Shown here piece after piece: positions 41,942 to 50,238 of a DNA stretch of 53,864 bases. A program made the position numbers and the translations under genes. Position 1 is the stretch's first letter; each line of letters opens with the position of its first letter. A model generated the notes under the pieces. It was given only the letters and a program-made list of their open reading frames with translations. It made no database searches and was not told where the DNA came from. The stretch lies in contig NZ_JAIOHK010000034.1 of NCBI RefSeq assembly GCF_019913785.1, positions 1 through 53,864 of the forward strand, written 5' to 3'. The stretch is from Altibacter sp. GTDB taxonomy: Bacteria; Bacteroidota; Bacteroidia; Flavobacteriales; Flavobacteriaceae.

Positions 41942-42898
41942 TTAACTTGCTTTCGCTACTTTTTTATTTTCTTGTTTTTCGGCATACGCCATGGCGGCAT
42001 CGCGCACCCATGCTCCATTCTCCCATGCGCTCACCCGAGCATTCATACGCTCTTTATTACAGGGTCCATGCCCTTTTACTACCTGCCAGAATTCGTCCCA
42101 GTCGATTGCGCCAAAATCGTAATGACCGGTTTTCTCATTGAATTTTAAATCGGGATCCGGGATGGTCAAGCCTAGCAAATCTGCCTGCGGAACCGTTTGA
42201 TCGATAAACTGCTGCCGCAATTCGTCGTTTGTTTTTCGTTTGAGCTTCCACTTCATGGATTGTTCGGTATGAACCGAAGCCGCATCGGTGGGTCCTAACA
42301 TCATCAAACTCGGCCACCACCATCGGTTTAAGGCATCCTGAGCCATCGCTTTCTGTTCGGGAGTGCCCTTGCATAAGGTGAGCATTATTTCATATCCCTG
42401 TCGTTGGTGAAAGCTTTCCTCCTTACACACACGTACCATGGCTCTTGCATAGGGACCAAAAGATGTATTACAAAGTGGGACTTGGTTGATAATAGCAGCG
42501 CCATCAACCAACCAGCCAATGGCACCCATATCGGCCCAAGTGACTGTTGGGTAATTAAAAATGGACGAATATTTTGCCTTTCCGGAATGTAGTTGTTCGT
42601 ATAATTCGTCTCGAGAAATTCCCAAGGTTTCACAAGCCGAGTACAGATACAAACCGTGTCCGGCCTCATCCTGAACTTTTGCCAACAAAGCCGCCTTTCG
42701 TCTCAGCGATGGGGCTCTGGTAATCCAGTTTCCTTCGGGCAGCATACCCACTACTTCCGAGTGAGCGTGCTGGGAAATCTGACGAATATGTGTTTGACGA
42801 TACTTTTCAGGCATCCAGTCTTTGGGCTCTATCTTTTCATCTCTGGCAATTCGTGCTTCGAAGATCGCTTCCAGATTTTTTATTTCTTTTTCGCTCAT
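41942..42898 (-). CDS. paaA: 1,2-phenylacetyl-CoA epoxidase catalytic subunit PaaA
   Basis: PaaA is the diiron oxygenase subunit that epoxidises the ring of phenylacetyl-CoA with O2 and electrons from PaaE. The 318 residues contain the diiron ligand motifs VQDEAGHG (Glu78, His81) and KEESFHQRQ (Glu161, His164). [16 protein letters not shown] and [11 protein letters not shown] are also typical. It lies 12 bases after paaE. Confidence 0.96.
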   Translation of the reverse strand: MSEKEIKNLEAIFEARIARDEKIEPKDWMPEKYRQTHIRQISQHAHSEVVGMLPEGNWITRAPSLRRKAALLAKVQDEAGHGLYLYSACETLGISRDELYEQLHSGKAKYSSIFNYPTVTWADMGAIGWLVDGAAIINQVPLCNTSFGPYARAMVRVCKEESFHQRQGYEIMLTLCKGTPEQKAMAQDALNRWWWPSLMMLGPTDAASVHTEQSMKWKLKRKTNDELRQQFIDQTVPQADLLGLTIPDPDLKFNEKTGHYDFGAIDWDEFWQVVKGHGPCNKERMNARVSAWENGAWVRDAAMAYAEKQENKKVAKAS

Positions 42899-42910
42899 AA
42901 TGTCACTTTT

Positions 42911-43984
42911 TTAAACATCAAAATCCACTTTTACCTTTTCTGAAGTAGGCACCGATTGGCAGCTCAACACAAAATTCTGTGCTACTTCTTTTTCTTCTAA
43001 TGCGTAATTTATTTTCATCTCAACCGAACCCTCAACAACCTGACATTTACAGGTGCTACACACCCCGCCTTTACAGGCAAAGGGTAAATCGGCTCCGGCT
43101 CCAAGGGCAGCGTCGAGTATATTGTCATAGTCTTTGGTCATGGTGAATTGGAATTCCTTGCCTCCATCCACGATTGTAATTTCAACGCCTTCCACATTCT
43201 GCTGTGCCAATCGTTCGGCACGTGCCTTATCTTCTTCCGAAAGGCCTGTAACAAACAATTCGAAGTGAACCAACTCCTTGGGCAATCCCGCCTCAACCAG
43301 ATACGTACTTACAAACTGCACCATATCTTCGGGGCCACATAGAAATACCTCACTGGTATCCGGTATGTCGATAAAGGTCTTGGTAAGCACCTTCATTTTT
43401 TCGTCATCGAAACGCCCGTTGAACAACTCGATATCGCGTCGTTCCTTGGTGAGGAAATAATAGATTTCCAACCTTCCGAAGTAGGTGTTGCGAAGTTGCT
43501 CCAATTCTTCCTTAAAGATAATTGATTTTGCTGTTTTATTCACATAAAACAACTTACAAGTTGCACCGGGTTCCAAAGCCAAATGTGTCTTGATCATGGA
43601 AAGTATGGGGGTAATGCCGCTCCCGGCCGCGAAAAACAAATAATTTTTTGCCTTTTCGGATTTTGATGCAACTCCGAAAGTACCACTTGGCGCCATCACC
43701 TCGATAAGATCTCCGGCTTTTAAGGATGCGTTGACATAGCTTGAAAACTTACCTTCCGGAATCTGTTTTACGGCAACCCGCCATTCGTTGTCTAAGGGAC
43801 TAGAACACAGGCTGTACGAACGTCTTGTGTCTTCGCCATCGATATCGGCCTTGAGCGTTAGGTGTTGCCCTTGACGGAATTTAAATTCGGAAGTGAGATT
43901 GCTAGGCACATCTAAGGTTACCACCGAACAATCGTCGGTTTCCTTATAGATGTCCTTTACTTTTAAGGTGTGAAACTTCGCCAC
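42911..43984 (-). CDS. paaE: 1,2-phenylacetyl-CoA epoxidase reductase PaaE
   Basis: The 357-residue reductase supplies electrons from NADPH to PaaA. It has an FAD domain (RRSYSLCSSP, KFSSYVN), a nucleotide-binding domain (FFAAGSGITPILSMIKT, EVFLCGPEDMV) and a C-terminal plant-type [2Fe-2S] ferredoxin domain with CKGGVCSTCKCQV and the last ligand in SCQS. It is the first gene of the operon, with a promoter and a probable repressor site 22-52 bases upstream. In E. coli the order is paaABCDE, so paaE at the front is a rearrangement. Confidence 0.95.
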   Translation of the reverse strand: MAKFHTLKVKDIYKETDDCSVVTLDVPSNLTSEFKFRQGQHLTLKADIDGEDTRRSYSLCSSPLDNEWRVAVKQIPEGKFSSYVNASLKAGDLIEVMAPSGTFGVASKSEKAKNYLFFAAGSGITPILSMIKTHLALEPGATCKLFYVNKTAKSIIFKEELEQLRNTYFGRLEIYYFLTKERRDIELFNGRFDDEKMKVLTKTFIDIPDTSEVFLCGPEDMVQFVSTYLVEAGLPKELVHFELFVTGLSEEDKARAERLAQQNVEGVEITIVDGGKEFQFTMTKDYDNILDAALGAGADLPFACKGGVCSTCKCQVVEGSVEMKINYALEEKEVAQNFVLSCQSVPTSEKVKVDFDV

Positions 43985-44005
43985 TTTTTTTTAAAATTTG
44001 ATTGA

Positions 44006-44036
44006 CAAAACTAACGTTTGTTAGCTAGAATTGCAA
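44006..44036 (-). promoter_or_regulatory. paa operon promoter
   Basis: Read on the minus strand, TTG (44036-44034), 20 bases, then TAGTTTTG (44013-44006) matches the Bacteroidota -33/-7 consensus. Transcription would begin near 44000, a short distance before the paaE start codon at 43984. A palindromic operator overlaps the -7 element and spacer. Confidence 0.68.
44011..44024. promoter_or_regulatory. Likely TetR (PaaR-type) operator in the paa promoter
   Basis: CTAACGTTTGTTAG is a near-perfect palindrome (CTAAC-N4-GTTAG). It differs at one position from CNAACGNNCGTTNG, the operator I recall for the TetR-type PaaR regulators of phenylacetate genes. It covers the first bases of the -7 element, so a bound repressor would block RNA polymerase. 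It is 14 bases from the 3' end of the TetR gene. Confidence 0.65.
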
Positions 44037-44037
44037 G

Positions 44038-44051
44038 TTAATGTTTGTTAA
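44038..44051. promoter_or_regulatory. Second, degenerate operator copy at the end of the TetR gene
   Basis: TTAATGTTTGTTAA matches 11 of 14 positions of the operator at 44011-44024, in the same orientation and 27 bases away. It overlaps the stop codon and final codons of the TetR gene. It could be a weaker second binding site or chance AT-rich similarity. Confidence 0.35.
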
Positions 44052-44616
44052 CAATTCCGTTGAGGAATACGGCTACCATGTCCTTTTTTAGCACATTTAC
44101 ATCCAGCTTTCCACGCTTCTGATACCATACGTACAAGGTTCGCAACGTAGAGAGAATAGAAAACAAAATAACCTCGGGATGACGTGCATGAATTTCTCCC
44201 GAATCAATGCCCTGTTTAATAATAGTTCTGAAATTTTCCTCGTAATCGGTACGCATCTTGACAAAGGCTTTCAAATGGTCATTTTCAAGGTGCATCCAAT
44301 CGTTGTTTAGGGCGGCAAGGCCCTCGGAATAATTCACGGTGATGTCGATGTGCATCTCGATGATGGTTTGTATTTTTTCCAGGGGTGAACTGACATCAGA
44401 AATCACGGCATTCATTCCTCGGGTAAACTCATTGGCTACTTCCAAAATTAGAGTCGCGAGTATTTCTTGTTTGCTACTAATATGATTGTACAAAGAAGCT
44501 GCTTTCATCCCCATGGCTTCAGCTATGTCGCGCATGGTCACGGCATTGTACCCCTTTTCCTTAAAAAGGTGTGATGCCGTACTGATAATTTCTTCTTTTC
44601 GGGAAAGTGCTTTCAT
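44038..44616 (-). CDS. TetR/AcrR-family regulator, probable repressor of the paa operon
   Basis: The 192-residue protein has an N-terminal TetR DNA-binding domain (ISTASHLFKEKGYNAVTMRDIAEAMGMKAASLYNHISSKQEIL in family terms, residues about 10-53, helix-turn-helix at about 28-48) and a helical ligand-binding C-terminal domain of the TetR_C type (about 80-190). It lies upstream of paaE in the same orientation, with a palindrome matching PaaR-type operators between them. By analogy with PaaR, phenylacetyl-CoA would release it. A direct role in paa control is inferred, not shown. Confidence 0.85.
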   Translation of the reverse strand: MKALSRKEEIISTASHLFKEKGYNAVTMRDIAEAMGMKAASLYNHISSKQEILATLILEVANEFTRGMNAVISDVSSPLEKIQTIIEMHIDITVNYSEGLAALNNDWMHLENDHLKAFVKMRTDYEENFRTIIKQGIDSGEIHARHPEVILFSILSTLRTLYVWYQKRGKLDVNVLKKDMVAVFLNGIVNKH

Positions 44617-44650
44617 GCTACTGCAAGATAATCATTCTGTTCAGATTCTG

Positions 44651-44735
44651 CGTTAGGGATTGTAGCGAACTACCGCGTAGTGCGAAAAGCCCGACCCACT
44701 GTTTTTGTCAGAAACAAAAACGGTGGGGAACGCCC
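44651..44735. repeat. Double-hairpin REP-like element upstream of the TetR and hydroxylase genes
   Basis: Two adjacent dyads are present: ACTAC-CGC-GTAGT (44669-44681), and a 14-bp stem CCCACTGTTTTTGT / ACAAAAACGGTGGG (44695-44708 and 44714-44727, one G-T pair) with a 5-nt loop. Flanking GGGATTG, AAAGCCCGACC and AACGCCC resemble an intergenic palindromic element that I recall in several flavobacterial genomes. It fills the 144-base divergent region and has no T tract. Confidence 0.6.
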
Positions 44736-44745
44736 AAAAATTGAT

Positions 44746-44753
44746 TATTTTTG
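44746..44753 (+). promoter_or_regulatory. Possible -7 element just before the aromatic amino acid hydroxylase gene
   Basis: TATTTTTG matches TAnnTTTG and ends 7 bases before the ATG at 44761, which would give a leaderless or nearly leaderless transcript. No clear -33 element is visible, because the preceding bases belong to the double hairpin. Confidence 0.35.
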
Positions 44754-44760
44754 AACTCTT

Positions 44761-46530
44761 ATGGAATTGCAGATTGAAACCAATGAATTGCTGGATAGGT
44801 TACCGCCGCATTTACAGCAATACATAAAACCACAGAATTACGAGCAGTACACACCTGTCAATCAGGCGGTGTGGCGCTATGTGATGCGAAAGAATGTGGA
44901 TTATTTGAGCAAGGTGGCGCATGAAAGTTATGTGGAAGGACTTCGGAAGACGGGTATCTCCATAGATACCATTCCTTCTATGTATGGTATGAATCGCATA
45001 CTGAAGGAAATTGGCTGGGCGGCCGTTGCCGTGGACGGCTTTATTCCGCCGAATGCCTTTATGGAGTTTCAAGCTTACAAAGTATTGGTCATTGCGAGTG
45101 ATATCCGGCAGTTAGAAAATATAGAGTACACCCCGGCACCCGATATCATTCACGAAGGTGCGGGGCATGCTCCTATTATCGCTAGCCCGGATTATGCCGA
45201 ATACTTACGTCGTTTTGGGGAAATAGGTGCTAAAGCCATCTCTAGTGCGCACGATATCGAAATGTATGAGGCGGTGAGAGAATTGTCTATATTGAAGGAA
45301 GCTGAGGGCATCTCCCAAGCTTTGATAGACGCAGCTGAGGCACGTGTATTGGAGCTCCAGAAAAAGAAAGTGGCACCTTCAGAAATATCATTGATACGAA
45401 ATTTGCATTGGTGGACCGTGGAATATGGGATGGTAGGTACATTAGCCAATCCAAAAATATACGGTGCCGGATTACTTTCTTCCATTGGTGAAAGCGCCTG
45501 GTGTATGAAAGATGCGGTAAAAAAAATCCCCTATTCCATTGAGGCTGCCTATCGGGATTTTGACATTACCAAGCCGCAACCTCAGCTCTATGTTACACCC
45601 GACTTTGCCTATTTACAGGAGGTGTTGGAGGAATTTGCCAATACGATGGCCGTTCGGAAAGGCGGCTGGCGTGGTTTAAAAAAATTGATCGAATCAAAAC
45701 AATTAGGCACTATCGAATTGAGTACCGGTTTGCAAGTGAGTGGCCAGTTCACACGAATGATACAGAATGAGGACAACGAAGTGGTTTATTTTGAAACCGA
45801 AGGTGAAACCGCGCTGTCCTATCGTGAAAAGGAGGTGATTGGGCATGGTGTTAGCAGACATTCCAATGGTTTCCGATCGCCCTTGGGAAAATTAAAAGGC
45901 ATTAATTTAGCGATCGAGAACATGGGGCCACGCGATCTACAGGCCTATAATTTCTATGACGGCAAACCCATTGCATTCGAATTTGAAAGTGGTATTACTG
46001 TTGAAGGATTGAACGTAACCGGGATGCGGAATTTGGGTGGCAAATTGATGTTAATCCAATTCACCGATTGTACGGTTCGATATAAGGATGAGCTGCTTTT
46101 TAGTCGGGAGATGGGCGATTTTGATATGGCGGTTGGAAAGGAGATCGTTTCGGCCTTTGCAGGAGCGGCCGATTATCTTTCTTTTGATCTGGCACCTCAT
46201 ATACGCAGTACGGAAACCATTCGCAAAGCACTTTCAGCAAAGGAATCGGCATTGAATTCGATGTATCAAAAGGTGAGAGAAATACGCGCAGGAAATCCCA
46301 CGCTTGAACGCACTAACAAAGAGCGTGATCAATTAGAAGAAATCGCAAATACGCTGCGACTTAACCACGCTGAGGATTGGCTATTGGCTTTGGAGATATA
46401 CGAATTGACAACTTCAGAAGCAATTTTACAGCATCTTACAAATTTAAAAATACAAAGGCCGAAAGTTTCACATTTGATTGACGACGGATTGGCTTTAATA
46501 GAGAAACAGGTTAAATTTCAAACACGGTAA
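44761..46530 (+). CDS. Aromatic amino acid hydroxylase (phenylalanine 4-monooxygenase type) with long C-terminal region
   Basis: The non-heme iron, pterin-dependent enzyme should convert phenylalanine to tyrosine. The catalytic domain (about 20-320) carries DIIHEGAGHAPII with His131 and His136, and Glu221 in WWTVEYGMVG, the 2-His-1-carboxylate iron triad. Classical bacterial enzymes are about 260-300 residues. Here another 260 or so follow, including VSGQFTRMIQNEDNEVVYF, IAFEFESGITVEGLN and a helical coiled tail (SALNSMYQKVREIRAGNPTL), with no domain I can name. It is transcribed away from the paa operon. A rhodanese gene follows after 2 bases. The Phe/Tyr/Trp preference is assumed from family and context. 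Confidence 0.88.
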   Translation: MELQIETNELLDRLPPHLQQYIKPQNYEQYTPVNQAVWRYVMRKNVDYLSKVAHESYVEGLRKTGISIDTIPSMYGMNRILKEIGWAAVAVDGFIPPNAFMEFQAYKVLVIASDIRQLENIEYTPAPDIIHEGAGHAPIIASPDYAEYLRRFGEIGAKAISSAHDIEMYEAVRELSILKEAEGISQALIDAAEARVLELQKKKVAPSEISLIRNLHWWTVEYGMVGTLANPKIYGAGLLSSIGESAWCMKDAVKKIPYSIEAAYRDFDITKPQPQLYVTPDFAYLQEVLEEFANTMAVRKGGWRGLKKLIESKQLGTIELSTGLQVSGQFTRMIQNEDNEVVYFETEGETALSYREKEVIGHGVSRHSNGFRSPLGKLKGINLAIENMGPRDLQAYNFYDGKPIAFEFESGITVEGLNVTGMRNLGGKLMLIQFTDCTVRYKDELLFSREMGDFDMAVGKEIVSAFAGAADYLSFDLAPHIRSTETIRKALSAKESALNSMYQKVREIRAGNPTLERTNKERDQLEEIANTLRLNHAEDWLLALEIYELTTSEAILQHLTNLKIQRPKVSHLIDDGLALIEKQVKFQTR

Positions 46531-46532
46531 TT

Positions 46533-46838
46533 ATGGGAATATTCAGTGCACTCTTCGGAAATAAAAACAAGAAAATTACAGACATGGTATCCAGAGGTGC
46601 CATCATTGTAGATGTACGCTCAAAAGGCGAATACAATGGGGGTGCTATTCCGGGTTCAAAGAATATTCCACTGCCTTCAATCTCCTCGAAAATTTCGGAA
46701 ATTAAAAAATGGGACAAGCCGGTGATACTGTGTTGTGCCAGTGGTATTCGAAGCGGAAGTGCCTCGGGAATTTTAAAGCGCAATGGTATTGAGGCAATGA
46801 ATGGAGGGGGCTGGTTTAGCCTGAGTAAGAAGTTATAA
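46533..46838 (+). CDS. Rhodanese-domain protein
   Basis: The 101-residue single-domain rhodanese has IIVDVRSKGEYNGGAIPGSKNIP and the active loop CCASGIRSGS (Cys68 to Arg73, the CxxxxR sulfur-transfer motif). The N-terminus (MGIFSALFGNK) is short and hydrophobic; no clear signal peptide is seen. It lies 2 bases after the hydroxylase gene, so it is probably co-expressed. Its 3' end overlaps the convergent DUF4230 gene by 6 bases. The sulfur acceptor is unknown. Confidence 0.88.
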   Translation: MGIFSALFGNKNKKITDMVSRGAIIVDVRSKGEYNGGAIPGSKNIPLPSISSKISEIKKWDKPVILCCASGIRSGSASGILKRNGIEAMNGGGWFSLSKKL

Positions 46839-47447
46839 CTCGATATTTTTCAAATCGTCTTCTGCCGAAATGACCTCCTCATGATACTGCAAGATCCAGC
46901 CCATGGAATTGGTAAGTATATAGATTTTTTGCAATTCGGAAATAAGCCTGTTCTGTGCATTTGACACTAGCTCCGATGCTTCAATCTCTGCCTTGAGTTT
47001 GGTGTCGATTTGGGTTTTTATTTTGTTGTAATCGGAAGCTTCGAACGGGTTAAAATAGTCCTGTTGAATATCGTAGTACTGTATATTCGGATTGATGGAC
47101 AATTCGGGTTCTGGTATATGTGTAATTGTAACTGTTTTGTTCGCCTCGTCGACCGTCGTTTTAATCTCGCTTAGATCGTACGAAATACTTGCCTTGGCGT
47201 TTACAACGATCAAGGCCTTCTTATTGGAAGAGAACAAGCCCGCATATAGCGATTTGGAATCTTCATAGGTAAAGACTTTGGCGTAATTACCTTCGGTAAC
47301 GATTAGTTTTCCAACATTTTCAAGCTGTTTTTGAATTAACGCGGTATTTGCCTGCAATCTTTCACGTTCCTCTTTATTGTGCTCACAATAGCGCAATCCG
47401 AAGACGATAAAAACCGCGATCACTATTCCGAAGACTATATTACGCAT
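46833..47447 (-). CDS. DUF4230 membrane-anchored protein
   Basis: The 204-residue protein starts with a membrane helix (about 2-19) and a charged linker (CEHNKEERERLQ). Residues about 40-190 follow the DUF4230 pattern: LENVGKLIVTEGNYAKVFTY, KKALIVVNAKASISYDLSEI, KTVTITHIPEPELSINPNIQ, and a final helical stretch. The domain is found in bacterial membrane proteins of unknown function. It ends convergently with the rhodanese gene (6-base overlap) and precedes no obvious partner. Confidence 0.88.
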   Translation of the reverse strand: MRNIVFGIVIAVFIVFGLRYCEHNKEERERLQANTALIQKQLENVGKLIVTEGNYAKVFTYEDSKSLYAGLFSSNKKALIVVNAKASISYDLSEIKTTVDEANKTVTITHIPEPELSINPNIQYYDIQQDYFNPFEASDYNKIKTQIDTKLKAEIEASELVSNAQNRLISELQKIYILTNSMGWILQYHEEVISAEDDLKNIEL

Positions 47448-47478
47448 AGGGTGAAGTTTTCAGAAAGATACTAAAAAA

Positions 47479-50217
47479 CTACAAATCGTATTTTACTATA
47501 AACATGACGATTCGCGGTAACACCAGATATTGGCTGGTTGTGTTGTATTGTTCATTAAAGCTATCGGTATCGATAAAACCGGTATCTAGGATATTGGAAG
47601 CTTGTATTTGAAATTCCCAAGGGCTATCTCCTTTTTGATAATACAGATTCGCATTTACAAAGGAATATTTGTTTTCAACCGTCTTGGCTTCGTCATTATA
47701 TACGTAATAATCCCACTCGGCCGTGAGGTTGAAATCCTTTAGAAATCGCATATCCAAATTCGCATAGGGTCTGTGCGTAAAAAATGTTTGTTGCAACCCA
47801 CCGTTGTCATAGTCGTTCAAACTTAAACGATAGCCGACTTCAAAATTGGGCCATTTTCTGAAATTACTTCGCACACTGCCTCGATATGCCTGGGTTAGGC
47901 TCTGACTTTCGCGAATTTCATCGTTGACAATATTGTTCGATTTATTCAAACTTACATTTGCATTTAGACCAAACTGAAGCTTTTTGATCGTTTTGCTGAA
48001 GCGGGCAAAGGCCGAAAAGGTCTCATCGGGAAAATTGCTGTCGCTATTGAACAGCGAGCTCACCTGACTAATCCCCTGAATGGCCGTATTCCTTTTGAAA
48101 CCGTTCAATCGACGCGAGTAATTCAACGAGCCACTTATATTGGTATAGTTGAACATATTAAAGCTGAAATAGGTCAAATTATAGGTATGCGAAAGTGCAT
48201 TCTCTAAAAAGCGATTTCCACGGAAGAGATTGTTGTAATTATTAAACACATACGATTGGGCATAATCATTAACATCGGTGTATTCTGAAGAAATAGCATA
48301 GTTAAACCGAAGGTTTTCACTTTTCTTCAATTCCAAAATAACATTGAGATCGGGCAGCAGCATCCAATCATTCTGAGAACTAGACAATCCCAACTGATCA
48401 TTCTTTACATTATAATTGTGCAAGCTAAGTCCTGGGGTAAAAATGAATTTCCCAACCTTCGCCTTGTAATGCAAGCCAAAAAATACATCGGTAAAATTGA
48501 ATTCCACATCGTTATTGAAATCGGTTTCCGAAAAAATATTCTCGCTTCCGTTGTCGAGAATTTGAAAGATGCCCGATTTAAATTTCTGACTGCTTAAGGT
48601 ACTTCCCAAGGTGAGATTTATATTGCTTTTATTATTGATGACGTAATAATAATCCACCTTGGCATCCAGTTTGCCGGTCCTTACGTTTTTATCCTGATTT
48701 ATGTTATATCTAGATGCTTCCGTCAATGGGTCAAAGATTTCAGATCCGGGGTTTTGCGGATCAAATTGTGTAAAGATCCCACGAAACGGTATCGAATCCT
48801 GAATGGCTCGGTAAAACGGGTCCTCGTCCTGATACAAATGTTGCACTTGAGCGGCAAAGATGTTATTGTCGTTTAGGGTAAAGTAAATATTGGCGTTCTG
48901 ATTGATAGAATAGGGTTTGTTTTCTATGGTTTCGGAAATATTGTTGGATTTGTCTTCAACAATGGATATCGTACTATCATCTTCTGATTGGTCCGAGGTT
49001 TTTAAAAGGGCATCGTAGTCTAATTGAAAGCTGGAATTGGGCTTATAGGTGCTGCTCAATTTTAACATACCTAATTTGCTTCGCTGATCGTTTATGGTAT
49101 TGGTGTTTTCAGTAGCTCCCGAAACAATATACTGGCGAATTGAATTGGTCACCATATTGGTGGTGTTGTCCGAGAGAATTGCAAATCCGCTGAGGTCCAA
49201 TTTAGAAGTTGCGGCCCAGCTAAAGTTGCCGGCCAAAAATTTTGTATCTATTTCGTTGGCGCGATTGTTTTGCGCTACGGCAAAGCCCAGATCACTTTCA
49301 CTTATATTAAAATTGGTACCGCCTCCCCGATTGAAGTTTCGGAATCCACCGGTAAAATTAAAATAATCCCGGAAGGTAAATGGCACTTCGCCAATATTGT
49401 TGAAATCGGTGATTAGATTTATACTGTACTTCGGACTGTAATAGAAGAGTTTGGGATGGACCAGATATTTGCCTTCATCGTCTGCAATTCCGGCACCGGC
49501 AGTCACCTCTCCAAACCAAAAGTTCTTTTTTCCCTCTTTAAGTTTTATATTAATGGCTATGTTGTCCTGATCGTTCCCCAAACCGCGCATCTGATCTACT
49601 TCATTGTAATTTCGAAGTACTTCTACCTTGTCCACCGCATCGGCGGGAATATTTTTGGTAGCCAATTTCGAATCGCCATCAAAAAAGTCCTTTCCTTCAA
49701 CCATGACCTTGCTTACTGCCTTGCCTTCCACCTCGATCTCACCTTCGTCGTTCACTTCAACCCCCGGGAGTTTTTTCATAACATCCCCTAATTTTCGTTC
49801 ATCGCCGGTGGTAAACGAATCGGCATTATACACAATGGTATCGCCTTTGACGGTAACGGGCATTTCATAAACAAGTTCAACACCGTCCAATTGATTGGCT
49901 AGTTCGTTCAGTATAAAGTCAAGTTGGATATTTTCTGAATTCTCAGCAACAGCAACGGTTTGTTCTTTGGTATCGTAGCCTAAAAAACTAGCTTTTAAGA
50001 GATAGGTGGCATTAAAAGGAAGGTCTAATTGGTAGCGGCCTTCAGAATTGGTAATACCGTAGGATTCGATTTCACCGCTGGACTGAACCGTTGCAATCAC
50101 ATTGGCAAATTCTAAGGGTTGGCCGATACTGTCTTTTATAAATCCCCGTACTTTCACGCTCTGTGCAGAAACGGATACGGTAAAAAGCAGCAGGACTGCC
50201 CAAATCAATTTTGTCAT
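47479..50217 (-). CDS. Outer-membrane beta-barrel protein with carboxypeptidase-like regulatory domain (TonB-receptor-like)
   Basis: The 912-residue protein has a signal peptide (to about 18, VSVSAQ) and a CarboxypepD_reg domain (about 22-95, VRGFIKDSIGQPLEFANVIA, EGRYQLDLP). A plug-like segment follows (LGDVMKKLPGVEVNDEGEIE, then VEVLRNYNEVDQMRGLGND), and then a long beta-barrel (about 240-912) ending VLPRIVMFIVKYDL. It resembles TonB-dependent receptors of the type without a clear TonB box and is usual beside GLPGLI genes. It lies 21 bases after the GLPGLI gene at 50239. The cargo is unknown. Confidence 0.88.
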   Translation of the reverse strand: MTKLIWAVLLLFTVSVSAQSVKVRGFIKDSIGQPLEFANVIATVQSSGEIESYGITNSEGRYQLDLPFNATYLLKASFLGYDTKEQTVAVAENSENIQLDFILNELANQLDGVELVYEMPVTVKGDTIVYNADSFTTGDERKLGDVMKKLPGVEVNDEGEIEVEGKAVSKVMVEGKDFFDGDSKLATKNIPADAVDKVEVLRNYNEVDQMRGLGNDQDNIAINIKLKEGKKNFWFGEVTAGAGIADDEGKYLVHPKLFYYSPKYSINLITDFNNIGEVPFTFRDYFNFTGGFRNFNRGGGTNFNISESDLGFAVAQNNRANEIDTKFLAGNFSWAATSKLDLSGFAILSDNTTNMVTNSIRQYIVSGATENTNTINDQRSKLGMLKLSSTYKPNSSFQLDYDALLKTSDQSEDDSTISIVEDKSNNISETIENKPYSINQNANIYFTLNDNNIFAAQVQHLYQDEDPFYRAIQDSIPFRGIFTQFDPQNPGSEIFDPLTEASRYNINQDKNVRTGKLDAKVDYYYVINNKSNINLTLGSTLSSQKFKSGIFQILDNGSENIFSETDFNNDVEFNFTDVFFGLHYKAKVGKFIFTPGLSLHNYNVKNDQLGLSSSQNDWMLLPDLNVILELKKSENLRFNYAISSEYTDVNDYAQSYVFNNYNNLFRGNRFLENALSHTYNLTYFSFNMFNYTNISGSLNYSRRLNGFKRNTAIQGISQVSSLFNSDSNFPDETFSAFARFSKTIKKLQFGLNANVSLNKSNNIVNDEIRESQSLTQAYRGSVRSNFRKWPNFEVGYRLSLNDYDNGGLQQTFFTHRPYANLDMRFLKDFNLTAEWDYYVYNDEAKTVENKYSFVNANLYYQKGDSPWEFQIQASNILDTGFIDTDSFNEQYNTTSQYLVLPRIVMFIVKYDL

Positions 50218-50238
50218 AGTTGGTTTTTCTGAAATAAT

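Noticed and set aside
44617-44760. Double hairpin considered as a transcription terminator
   Set aside because: Neither stem is followed by a T tract, and it lies between divergent genes where no terminator is needed.
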